Positions 49,144-62,028 of a stretch of 64,000 nucleotides of DNA are shown in pieces. Origin of the DNA: Cunninghamella blakesleeana (lineage: Eukaryota > Mucoromycota > Mucoromycetes > Mucorales > Cunninghamellaceae); assembly GCA_017871115.1 (NCBI GenBank), contig JAFCIZ010000007.1:2604001-2668000 (forward strand). Direction: 5' to 3'. Each line of letters opens with the position of its first letter. Position 1 is the stretch's first letter. The translations under genes were made by a program, and so were the position numbers. A model generated the notes under the pieces. The model made no database searches. It saw only the letters and a program-made list of their open reading frames with translations, and was not told where the DNA came from.

Positions 49144-52100
49144 TTAATTTGACATTTCTACATCACTGTCGTCTTCATCAACATTGTCATCCAATGTAAA
49201 TTCTACAAAGCTATCGTTATCATCATCTTTTTCAAAGTAATCATCATTGTCTCGTTCTTCGTCTTCGTATTCATCTTCATCTTCATCTTCATCTTCATCT
49301 TCATCGCTTTGGTCTTCATTGTCGTATTCAGAATCTTCTTCATCGCTTACTTGTCCATCACAATCCATACTATTATCTTCTTCATTTTCATTGATAGATA
49401 AATTAGAGATTTCCGTATTTTCAACTTCATTGACCTTATCTACTGGTAAATGAGAGTACCGTTTACAATGATCCGTTGATTTAAATTGGTATCTACATTC
49501 CAATCCTTTTTGGCAGTCTTTTACATTGAATATAGGGTTTAGCATCTTGTTACTTTTGGATGCTTTTAATTCTTGCATAGTTCTTATCATCATCATAGTT
49601 ATTACACAGTCAGAGCACTTTTCACATAGTTTGCTTGAAGACTCGATAGCCATTGGTAGACTCCATGAATGTAGCTTAGAATCTAAAAAAAATGTTTAAA
49701 AAAAATTAGTTAAAATAATCTTAAAATAAATATAAAAAAAATAATAAAAAAATAAAATAGAAATATTAAATATAAAACTTACATGATTCTTGTTTAGCTA
49801 AAAATTCAGGTAACCTTTCATCAAAAAATTCTTTTGGTGTCTTGTTGATACTATGAAGATATAATTGAGCGATCTCTTTTTCATATTCATTCAAGTCACC
49901 CCAACTAACATTTTTGAAACTATTAGATTCCAAACTTTTTAATTGACTTTGTGAGAATCGGCTTTGGCAAGTAAAGCAATAATCATTGTGTCTAACAAGC
50001 ACCATGTATCTTATTTTAACACGAGAATCATCTTGAACTATGTATTCATTGTATGTTGTTCTATTATCATAACCTCCAATTAAATCTTTAGGAATATCTA
50101 ATCTGACAGATGGGCCCATTGGAATTAATACCTAAAAATAAAATAAAATAAAAAATATAAGTAAATCATAACATCGATTATAAGCAATATAATTAAAATA
50201 ACTAAATTTATCATTGATATACTCACTCCATTGCTATCATAGATAGAATTAGCCAAGTTAGGACCTTCTTTTCCAAGACCTTTAATAGAAGTGTAACCAT
50301 TCTTTTCTTTTTCCCTTTCAAAGTGGTACATATTATTATACATCATTTCGCACTCGTTTCCTAAAGCAACTTCGCAGAGTAATAATAAACCATAAGCAGG
50401 ATTCTTTTTACCATACAAATTAGAAGCAAAATCCATTGATTTACAAAACATATCAGCAAAATAAATACCATTTCCAAATAATGATCCCTATACATTGTCA
50501 ATAAACAATAATAATAAAAATAAAAATAATTAGAAATTACAGGTAGTAAAATATATATATTCAATATAATTATTTATTTAATAAAATTGTTTTACTTACA
50601 GATTCTCTAGCAGATTTAGGCTTGCTTCTTAATCCTTGTTTTAATATACCCATAAAGTTACCTAATTGAGAGCCATGCCAAAGTAGCTTGCGGTTTGTAT
50701 CATTTTCATGCGGTTTGAAGCGTTCATGTTCTTGTTGCCGATTTACAGTAAAGAGATGAGCAATTTCGTAACCTTTATCCTTTGCAGTACTTGTCATATA
50801 TTTAGATATCACACTGAATTCTCTATTCTCTGGGAATAACTCAGTCAACTGGCAACCAAGAGCACGATGAGCATAATCAAATGGATTCATTTCACTTGCA
50901 CGATGTTTTGCTGCTAATACTACATCAATTGTAAAGTTAATATATCTACAGTCATTTAATCTTGCAATTTCCTTGTTAACATTTTGCTCAGAGATAATTG
51001 GTTGAAGTCCATCCTTCTCATTTTCAGTTTTAGTTGGAAGCAATTTATAATATCGACTACTTGCTTGAAGGGCTTCATGGATTAATTCTATTTTTTCAAA
51101 AAGTAAAATGAAATTATAATAATAATAATAAATAAATAAATAGATACATATAAATATGTAAATATGTAAATATATGTATTAAAAAAATAAAAACTATATA
51201 AATTTATTACCTTTTTGATATTTCTTTTCTTTAGCTTCACGTGGATAACGATTATCATTTAAATATTTGCTAATTTCTTGTAATCGATTTAAAATAGTTG
51301 TTGCTTCAATAACAGATTCAGAAGGAATCTGACCAATAGGAATACCCAAATGAATATCTTTGTAAGCAGTAATAAGTGTATCAAAGTTGCAGAAAAGTTT
51401 CATTGTATCGTATAAACCTTTAGATAGTTTAGTTGGTTGCAATTCATTATGAGTAAATTGAAGATCAACATTATCTAAAATAGCATCTTTAGTTGGATCA
51501 CGAGCCTTAATAAGCTGGTATCGACCAGGTTTTTCGACAAAGTTAGAACGATCTTCCCAGGCACATCCAGTTTTTGATTTGAAAATTGATTTAAATTCTG
51601 CTACTGCTTCATCCTTAGTAAGATATGGTGTTTTTTGATGCATTCCTTCATCTCCCATTGCACCCCATCTTGTCCATAATACATATAAATCAAGTAACTT
51701 GTTGTAAATAACTGATAACTTGTAGAACCTATATTTTAAAAAATAAATAAATAATAATAATAAGTAAAAAATACAAATGTATACCTCACTTTTACATTAT
51801 ATTTATCTCAATTACAGGTCATTATTTTTTAACTTACATATTGCTACTATAGGAATTGGAGTATACTTCCACCTTCATAATCATTATATCATATGGCTCA
51901 CCATTATCAAATACAATAGTACCAACTTTTTGCAGTTTAGAATATGGATCAATGACAATTTTATTTTTTTCAGTAGTAGGAACTGGCTTCTTCTTCTTTT
52001 TAGCCTCAAATGCGGCTTGTAGTAATTGACGCTCTGCTTCAGCATCTTCTTCTACAGTATTTAGAGAGATCATTTCAATATCCATAGTGTCATCAATAGT

Positions 52101-55100
52101 ATTGGATTCAATAATAGGTTTAGCTGGTTTAGCGCCAAATTTCACCAATGCATCATAAAGATCCTTTCGATTATATAGCATTGCAAGTTCGCAAGGTCGT
52201 TTTCCTATAAATAAATATTCATTTTTTTTATATAAGAAAATTTAATTATCTATTTTATATTTATTGATTTATATTGTTGTCATTATTATTTCCATTTGAT
52301 AATTACCTTTTTTATCAGGAACTTCAATAAGTTTCTTAAATTGAGACTTGGTTAAATGTTTTGATATAAATTCTAATGCTTCGGTATGTTGATAACCATA
52401 GCCATCATTAATATTCACAATTCGAGATATAATTGTACATCCATTAGAATCTCTAGCATTCCAATCAATATCATGCTGGGAAGATTTACAGATTAGCTTT
52501 AAAATTTCAAGATCATCATGAAGTACACAATGGAATAAAGCATTGACTTTATCGTCATATAAACCTGAAGGTTTACTATGTTTTGTGCAACTTATAACAT
52601 TAGGATTAGCACCAAGTGCAAGGAGTTGCTGAAAAAAAAAAAAAAATTAGATCTTTTTCTAAAATAAAAACAATAATAACACTAACAAATATAATAGTAA
52701 TAATAATGTAATAATTATTTATATATATCAAAACTACTTACATCTACAAGAGCAATATTATGTCCAGCAATAGCATATTCCAAAGGTGTCATACCAGTTT
52801 CTTCATCGACAATATTAACATCAGGATTTGCACCTTGTGTGAACATCACCTCAAATATCTCCCTCTAAAATATAATTAAAAAACAATCCACAAGTATATA
52901 TAAATTAATAAATATATGATAACATATTTCAAGAGTATCTTTGCACTTACTTTGATAATTCTATTTATGACATTAAAAAGAACTTGATAAAAGGCTGTTC
53001 TATTTGTCTTACTGTCCTTTATATTTTTATCTGCACCTTTTGAAAGCAAAAGCTAAATAAAAAAGTATAAATCAGTATAAAAAACTACCATAGAAAAAAT
53101 ATTAAACGCGAATGTATATAATCCAATTACCTTAACATTTTCACAATGGCCATTTAAAATATTATACATAAGGGCTGATTGGCCATTTTCATAATCTTCA
53201 TCTTCAGGTCCATATACTTCAGTCTTTGTAGAGCCATTGAGTAATATCTAAACAATTTTAAAACAGATATTAAAATTAATATATATGTTAATCAAATCAT
53301 AAATGATATTAAACAAATTACCTTTAATGTTTCTGAAGAATCCTTTTGAGAAGCAATAAATATAGGGGCAACATTAACATAGTACTCCTTCCCTTTCTTT
53401 GTAAAACGTTTTACAGTAGAAGGTTTGTTCAAATTAGCACCGGCATCAACAAGGGCCTGCAACATTTCTAAATCATTTCCAACACAAGCAGTCATTACAG
53501 CATTACATCTTCCATAATCACTATCATCATCCAAGGATACACCATTACTTAACAATAATTTTACCATATCTAAATTCTTGTTAGTTACAGCATTTAGAAG
53601 CATAGAAGGTTGTTTATAAGATTGAACATGATTTAATGATAACCCAGCTTCCAATAATAACTAATAGATAATAATAGATAATAAATAAGATGATTGACAA
53701 CCATACAAATTAATATAACTGTACTGTTGTTGTTGCTGTAGTCATCATTTAAAAAAAACTTAAAAAAATTAAATAAACTTACTTTAACACAATTCACATT
53801 GTTAGAAGATACAGCCAACATAATCTGAGATTGATGATTTGTATTATCAAATATAGTTTGTGGGTGAGGATCTAGTTTCAATAAATGTTTCATTAATTCT
53901 TCTTGGCCATTTTTAGCGGCGTAATGAAGTGGTGTACAATTTTCGGAATCAGCAAATAGCTTTAAGTTAAGCTTGGTAATTCTTTCAATAAAATCAGGAA
54001 GATAATCATTCCACATTTCACTAAATGTAAATAAAAATAAAATAATAATAATAATAATAAATTAATAAAAACTTCATTTACATTTAATTTTAAAAATAAA
54101 ATAATAATAATAATAATGTAAAATGTAAAAAAGAAACCTACGCATCAAATGGTTTGAAACTTGCTAAAATATGCCATAAGTTTTGTTTTTTAGTTTCAAT
54201 TGTTTGCGATAAAACGAAGTCATCAGTACTACGAAGCATAATATCAGCGAAATGGAATTTACCTATATTTTAATTTAAAGTATTAAGCATTAGTTAATAT
54301 ATATTTATATTGATTGATGGATATTTATATAATTATTTATTTAATATTACCAGTAGCTAAAGCGGCATGTAAGGACTCTATAAAAGATAAAAAATAAAAA
54401 TAAGAGAAAGACAGAATGAGATAATATATATTACTTGAATATTTACAAAAAAAATATAAAAGTATAAAAATAATTACCTTGAACTATGTTAGGATTAGAG
54501 AGGAATAGGTAACTAACGTTCATGAATGAGTTTGATAAACTGTAATCGATAGCGGAGACCTTCGTACCATCAGAGAATTGAATAGGGTTTTCAATGCCAC
54601 CACGTTTATGAACCATGACTGCAATATTTGAGTGTTTGTACAATAATGCTAATTGAAGTGCCCCATTCTAATATGAAAAATTTTTGTTCAAGTTAAATTT
54701 TTAAAATATATATAAGTACTATTATTATTACTGTTATTGTGATTTTTAAAAACAAGTCTTACTTTATCATTATCTTGAGAATTAATATCTACTTTGTTAG
54801 AATCTAATAACATATCCATACAAGATAAAGAACCAGCAATGGCAGCATAGTGGAAAGGAGTACGACCAAACATATCGGGGACATCGATTTCAAGAGAAGG
54901 TATATCAATTAATTCTTTCAACATATCTACTGGATCAGCTACAGCCACATCTTGATTTTTTTCGACTTGACAATTTATAAACTTCTTCAAGGTCATACGA
55001 TCACTTTCAGAGAGAATGATATCATCTTTATTTTTATGTTTGCTTTCGGCCAATTGTTGTTTATGTTTAGATTCAATTAAAGATTCCTTTGTTTTTTTTA

Positions 55101-58100
55101 ACCAATCATCGATTTCGTCACTAACACAACCATATTTCATAATAAAGTCTTCCACTTCTTGTTTTTGTTTTTTTTCAATATTATATTCTGAAACTAATTT
55201 GGCGATCTTTTTTTGGAGCTCTTTTGTATCATTCATTAAAGGTATACGGTTTAATCCAGTAAAAACTACATGAATTGGAGAACGACCTAATACATAAACA
55301 ATATATATATATACATAGGTTAATATTAAATATAAATAAAATAAAATAAAAAATAATAGATTAAAATTTTTAAATAATAATAAATAATAATTACCAAAAG
55401 CATCTCTTGTGTTAATATCTGCCCCGTGATCAAGTAGCATACGTTCAACTCGCATAGATCGATTGTTTTGATGCTTTGATGACTCAATAGCCCAATGAAG
55501 AGCGGTTTGTCCCATATTATCAACTAGATTAGTAGAGGCACCATTTTTCAATAATAATCTCACGAAAGGTATTTTTTCAGATTTAACAGCATAATGTAAA
55601 GCAGGAGTACCATCGTGAGGATCATACGCATTTACATTAGCACCAGCTTTAATTAAAGCTTCAGCAACATCAAAATGAGCATGTTTGAGAGCTTCGATTA
55701 ATGGAACCTTTTTACATAACGTATCATTGGGTTTTGCACCATAAGAGATTAGCTTTTGAACACCACTTAAATTTCCATTTGATGAAGCCAATGCCAATGG
55801 TCCATTTCCTTTACCATCCAAAACACCAACTGGCCAGTTATTTGTAATATCCCTTCCAAAAACTTCCAAATAATAGTTAAGTACTAATGGGTCTTTTGCT
55901 TTAGCAGCCACAATAAGTGGAGTTTCAAGATCTATAATATATATAAAATAATAAAAATAAACACAATTAAGTTTATTTCAATTTATATAATATTATTTTA
56001 ATATAAAAAAAGTTACCTTCATTACGAGCCATATGATCAATAGGATAGCGAGAGTTTTGGGTGAGGATTTTAACTAAGGGAGCATAACCAAGACGAAGAA
56101 TTTTCATAATTGCAGAATCACGTTTTTCACAATAAGCATTCATATCGGCACCAGCAGATAATAACTTTTCAATAGTAACCATATCAATCTTTTCTTTCTT
56201 TTCTTCTTGTTTATATCTTAATTCATAAGCATTTACTGCAAGTAAGAGTGCGGTCATATCAGATCCATTTCTATTTTCTAAACCTTGGCCAATTACATTT
56301 TCTTTTATCATATTACAACACATTAATGATACGATTTTCTTGTCCAATTGTCTTGAGGCTTTCATAAGAGCTGAATTTCCGTTATTTTCAGCAAGACAAG
56401 GGTTAGCCCCATACTTCATATAGATACCGATTGATTTGTAAAGATCTTTGTCAAATGATGGCATAGTAATATCAAACAGTTTGTTAACACGTTCCAATGC
56501 AATGGCCTGGTCACCTTGAAGATATAAACTTGGGTCATCTTTACGTAAAAAGTATCCAATTTCTATAGCTGCTTTTCCAATATAATTCTTGAGACGAATT
56601 TGCTGATTTACGTTTGCACCATTTGCGAGTAAAAATTCTAAAAGTGGCGGATGTTGTGATAGAGCAGCTAACAATGATAAATAAATAACAGAATCAATAA
56701 TAAAAAATAATTATTAGTAAATTTGTCTAAATATATAAATATATATAAACTCACCCATGTGTAATACACTGTAACCTGTTTGAGGTGGATAATTTTCACG
56801 CTTTGCTTTTGGATTATTCTTTAAGAAATCTTTTGGTAACTTGATTACTGCAGACATATCAGCTTTAAATATGTTAATTAATTTACCAAAATAGAGTAAC
56901 TAATAATAAACAATATAAAACATATAGCGTATAATTAATATCCATCAAAATTGCAATTAAATAAATATAATAAACTTACGAAATTACCCAACTTGAATAC
57001 AAAACGCAATGATTTCTTTGAATCAGTTCCAGAAGTATCTTCAACAACGATGGCTGGAGCACCAAATCTTTGACGTGAGTGATAATTAGAGTTGCTAGAT
57101 TTCTTCACCAATTTTTTTTCATTAGTAATAAATTGCTTCTGCAAGTTAATAGCTTCTCGAACACCATATATAATTGCTGGTAATCCATCTTTATTAACAC
57201 TATCAATCTACATAAAATAATAATCATTATATGAATTAAAAAATTTTGCTTTCTATATTTTTCTCTATCTTTCTGTTTTTATAATTAATATAAAATGGCG
57301 TTGTTACCTTTATATCATTAGAGAATTCTGCAGGTACAGGATTGTTTTCAACAGCTTCCCAGACATCATCTATGTACTTAACAAATCGAGATTTATAATC
57401 ATTACATTTAGCCAATGAAACAACTTGTTGTTGTGCTTCCAAATGATACAAAGAAACAGCATCCAATTCTGCAGCACCATATAAAAAACTATGGAAAAAG
57501 GTATTGCCATTTTTACTAACATCGGACCAATATTTGGCACCATGTCGAATAAGTAATGCAATCATAGGATAATTACGACATTGAATAGCAACAGCAAAAG
57601 GTGTTTCATTATCAGTATTCAAAGCATTTATATCAGCACCAGCGTTCAAAATAATTTTGGCCATTTCCAATTGATACTCAATACATTCCTCGTCATCCAA
57701 AATAATATTAGAATTATGTGTACGTTCAAATAAATGCTTATTATAATGAGTTGATCTAACAAGGTGATGGAGTACAGTTTCACCTAAATAATTATAACAA
57801 TAATAATTACAATAATAATTGTAATAATTAATAAAATTGTCTTTTTAAACATTTTTTTTATAAACATATACATTAATTAAATAAAGCTTTACCATTAACA
57901 GTAACAGAATTCACGTTAGCATTTTTATCCATAAGAATTTGAATTCTTCTTAAATTTTGTTCTATATCCTTTTTATTGGTGACCTTTTCAGCAACAGCAT
58001 GATGAAGCATAGTTAAACCTTCTTCATCAGGGAAATCTACATTGACACTACTATCGGGTAAAGATAAAAGATATTGAACCATACTAAGATGCCCTTTCAA

Positions 58101-60668
58101 ATTAGCTACAGAGCAAGGAGTAGAACGCCACACGTTATAAGATGCAGGGTCCGCTTTACCAAATTCAACCAAAAGTTTCAAAATACCTAAATAACCAAAG
58201 GCAGTAGCATAATGAGCAGGAGTATTATCGGAGGAATCTCTTCCATTAGGGTCCAAACCTTGGAGTAAAAGATATTTAGCAACATGATAATGACCATTCA
58301 TACAGGCATGATGTAAACATGATCTTGAATACTTATCAACTAAATGTAAACCAGCATGGCCATATTCAACAAGTACTTTCACGCATCCTAAATGACCATT
58401 CATTGTAGCAACTATTAAAGGTGTAGCCTTGATTGATGTTTCAATTGCATCTACGGTAGCACCACAATCAATTAATTCTTTACATGTTTCTTCATGACCA
58501 AAATGAGCAGCAAAATGAAGAGGGCGACGTTTGTTACGAAGCAATGTTTGGTCAGCAAATTCAGGGCATGGCATCACATTATTGGAAAGGTGTTTAATAA
58601 GCGGTTTGATGTTTTGATGACGTCCAAAACGAGCAGCTTGAACCAAAGGTGTCAATCTAAATTTATCCCCTTGGGAAAATGATACACCTTGAGAGATTAA
58701 ATATTCTAAACAATCAGGTGTTGTACTAACAGCTGCAAAATGCGCTACTGTTCTATTCAATTCATCTGTTTCAATTTTTTCGGCTGGATCCAATCGTTCA
58801 AATAATGTTTTCAAATAGGTGGATGTTGTACGTATAGCTGAACATAAAAGTGGCGAAATATTTAGGCAATACCCAGCCTTTTTGAGTATTTGGATCTTAG
58901 TGAAAGTAGGTAATTCTTCATTATTGTTATGCTAAAACGACGTTAAAAATAAAAATAAAGAAATGTAAGAATAAAATGAATAAATGTCACTTTCTTTATT
59001 TTAATCTCTAACATTTAATATTATAAAAAAAACCATATTAATCTACTTACTGTTAATACTGCATGATGTAAAACATTAAATCCATTAGTGCCCATTTTTC
59101 CTTCCATTAATTTTGAGGCTAACTTGTATGATCCAGAAGCAATAACATGATAAATATAAGGAAGACGAGTGTGGTTTTCTAAAAGACATTCTATTACGTT
59201 GTCACTATTGATAGCATTATCATGTACAACAGCAATTTGTTCTCTGTAATTGGAAATAGCATTATAATCCAAATTGTAAGGATCTGGGAAGATATCTCTG
59301 TAAAAAGCTGAATTTCCTTGACGGTTACCTCTTGATTCATTTACTTGTCTAATAAATTATAAAATAAATAAGCAAATATAGGTATAGATGATCAGTATTA
59401 TCTTAAATTTAGTTTATTTACTTTATTTTATTTTATAATTAAAAAAATCATAACCACTTATGAATAAAATTACCTAACAGCATGACCAAAAGTATGGCGA
59501 CCAATAAAACCAGTGTTACTTCCATAAGTAGTTAAATTTTTTGATAATTGAATTCTTGCAAATTGCGGATCTTGACTCAATAACTTTACTATTTTAGGAT
59601 TACCCATTAATATGGCAAATTTCAAAATGCTATTTTCATCGATATTACGTTCTTCTTGTTTCCAATGAGGTATTGTTTTGACTTCTTTCAATAACTCTTC
59701 AAGTTTAGTTTCATTATTTTCTTCAATAGCTTGACGATAAACAGAAATAGAGCAACGTAAACAACATTGGATGACATCTACGGAAGAAGTATCTTGCCAA
59801 TTATTTTCCTTTATCCATTGTTCAAGCTCCGTTTTTCTTTGTTGCATTGCATCCAAATGAAGCTGAAGTTGGGAAGGACCACGATTACTACTTCTTGATC
59901 CTTTTTTAGTTGTTGAAGTAGTAGAGATGGAGGTGGATTGATTTCTTTTTCTTTTTTTACTCTGAAGTTGAGTTTCTTCTTCATCTTCACTACTATCTAA
60001 TTGAATTGCTGTTCCATATGTTTCTGAAGTTGTTAGTTTGATCATGGCGCGTAACTTCGAAGAGCGACCAGGACGTTTACTAATATTATTTTCTTCGTCG
60101 GCATAGACAGTAGTACCTTTTTTATCGACAGAGAAGCCAAAATCTTTTTTAAGGCGGTCTTGAAACTCTTTAATCAATTGAGAATTGTTTATACTTTTTT
60201 CCGTAAGCCAAACATGTTCATTTCCTTTACCGGTTTCAGTTAAAACTTTATAGTATATAGTACCCTAATAGATCCAGTTTTTTAAAAAAAAAAATTCGAA
60301 AAGGAAAAGAAGAGAAAAATTAACGGCGTTTAAAAAATCTAATAATTCTATAATTTTATTTTACAATTCCCTTTTATTTTTTTTATAAGCTTACATATGA
60401 ATGTCGAAAGTCATGAATAGCTAAATGTACTATTTTACGAGTGGGGGCAGTACTTTTATTAGTATCTAATTTTTTGATAGTAACTGATTTTTCAGATACA
60501 CTAACCGATTTTTTGAGACGAAGCTATTATATATATAATTGACATATAGAATATGAATATTGTACACCATCCCATAAACAGTTTATCATTTAAACAATAA
60601 TAATAAAAAAGCATATTTACCGAGGTACGTCTATCATTGGAAGAAGAGGAAGGTGTAGGTTTAGTCAT
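49144..60668 (-). CDS. Giant ankyrin-WGR PARP with chromo-like N terminus and PBZ-like finger
   Basis: By-eye exons, 5' to 3': 60668-60621, 60523-60395, 60264-59474, 59348-59051, 58931-57893, 57783-57308, 57207-56980, 56899-56755, 56667-56017, 55931-55395, 55286-54763, 54667-54477, 54377-54351, 54262-54142, 54020-53783, 53660-53322, 53247-53131, 53052-52951, 52864-52742, 52628-52307, 52204-51837, 51728-51210, 51087-50600, 50487-50227, 50131-49783, 49682-49144. The sum is 8,970 nt, or 2,989 aa. Residues ~45-95 resemble a chromodomain (YYKVLTETGKGNEHVWLTEK, LIKEFQDRL). Ankyrin repeats run from ~320 to ~2140 (for example RPLHFAAHFGHEETCKELID, GTPALHYAVKSEKIPFVRLL). The WGR domain (~2260-2390) has LWTRWGAMGDEG; a PARP regulatory helical domain follows. 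The catalytic domain has LLWHGSQ, GNGIYFAD and NEYIV, an H-Y-E triad typical of poly(ADP-ribose) synthesis. A C-terminal C-x5-C-x8-H-x5-H knuckle and an acidic tail end the protein. It likely acts in DNA damage or chromatin signalling. Confidence 0.9.
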
Positions 60669-62028
60669 TTTTTTAAATCAATTAGTAGTTCTTTTTAAAA
60701 AAAAAAAAAAAAAGAAGATATAGTAAAAAGTAATGAAAAGAAAAAAGAAAGTTAATTAATTATGATTTTTAGTTTTCCTTTTATATTTAAATTTTTTTAC
60801 AGCCTCATATTACATTTGGTTGCCATGGCAACGGTTGGTGAGCTTAAAAACCATTTTTAAATCTTTATTTTGGCATACAACTAAAGATGGAATAGATTTT
60901 ATTTATTTTTATTTTTTAACACAACATTTAATACTCTTATTAAATTATTTTATCTTTATTTATATATTTGATCATATATTAATAAAGTATACTTGTATTT
61001 ATATATGTATAAATGTTATGAAGTTTATTCTGAGCTTTAATTCAAATTTATTATATACCAAAATCAAAAGCAAATTATATTTTTAAAGTAACAAAAATGT
61101 GTCATTATAAACTCTGTTAGTTTATAGTTAGTAATAATTTGAGTCGATAAAACGAAAAATACTTATTGATAGAAATATAGTTTAAAATAAACAAATAAAA
61201 TAACAATGACAAAACTACTAACTTTTAATTATTATTTTATTATTATTATAATTTGCTAGTATTAAAAAAAAAGGAAAATCAGAAAAGATATTTTGTTTAT
61301 TGAAAGAATCAGTATAAAATTCTAAAAAAAAAAGTTAAAAGATCACTATTTGAACCAGATAAAGCATCATCCATAAAAAAAATATGGAGCTTCTAGTAAG
61401 CAGATATTTAAATCAACATCTAATCACCATCTACATATAATAATATAGATATACTTCAAATTGAACTAACTATAGAGCTTAAAAATAGCTTTGTAAAACC
61501 TTAATATATATATATCTTGTACTACAAAGCTCGACATGACCTATAAACAAAATCATATTGACAAGCATATATCACATAAAAGTCGTACGCAGTTAAATAG
61601 TAAAATGAACATCGTTGTATAAAATATTTCATATGGAAATATATATATTAAAATTGTCAAAATAAATATTACATAGATTTAAAAAATACATTGCTTCATC
61701 GTTATATTATAATATATTTTATTATATTTAGTTCTACGATGCCACTAAAAATTAGAAATATTTTTCACTACAATTATTTTGTTATTTTTCCATTAATCAA
61801 AATCATTCCATTCAATTATTTTATTTCCTTTCACTCTCTCCGTCTTTTTTTTCTCCTAAATTTCTTTCTCTTATCTACCAAATAGAAAGACTACTATTTT
61901 TAATGGGAGTTATACATATTTATATAATATATATATATATATATTTATTTTATGATTTTTTTTTTGTTGTTATTCAATAAATAGATAAAAAATTTACAAA
62001 GTAAAAAAAAAAAAAAAAAAGGATATAT
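60669..62028. other. 1.36 kb intergenic: PARP promoter and PDI 3' flank
   Basis: No gene was recognised. A short inverted repeat AGCTTTGTA/TACAAAGCT (arms 61487-61495 and 61523-61531) could form a hairpin with a 27-nt loop. An AT run covers about 61924-61943 and a poly(A) run lies at 62003-62020 just past the PDI stop. Confidence 0.5.
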
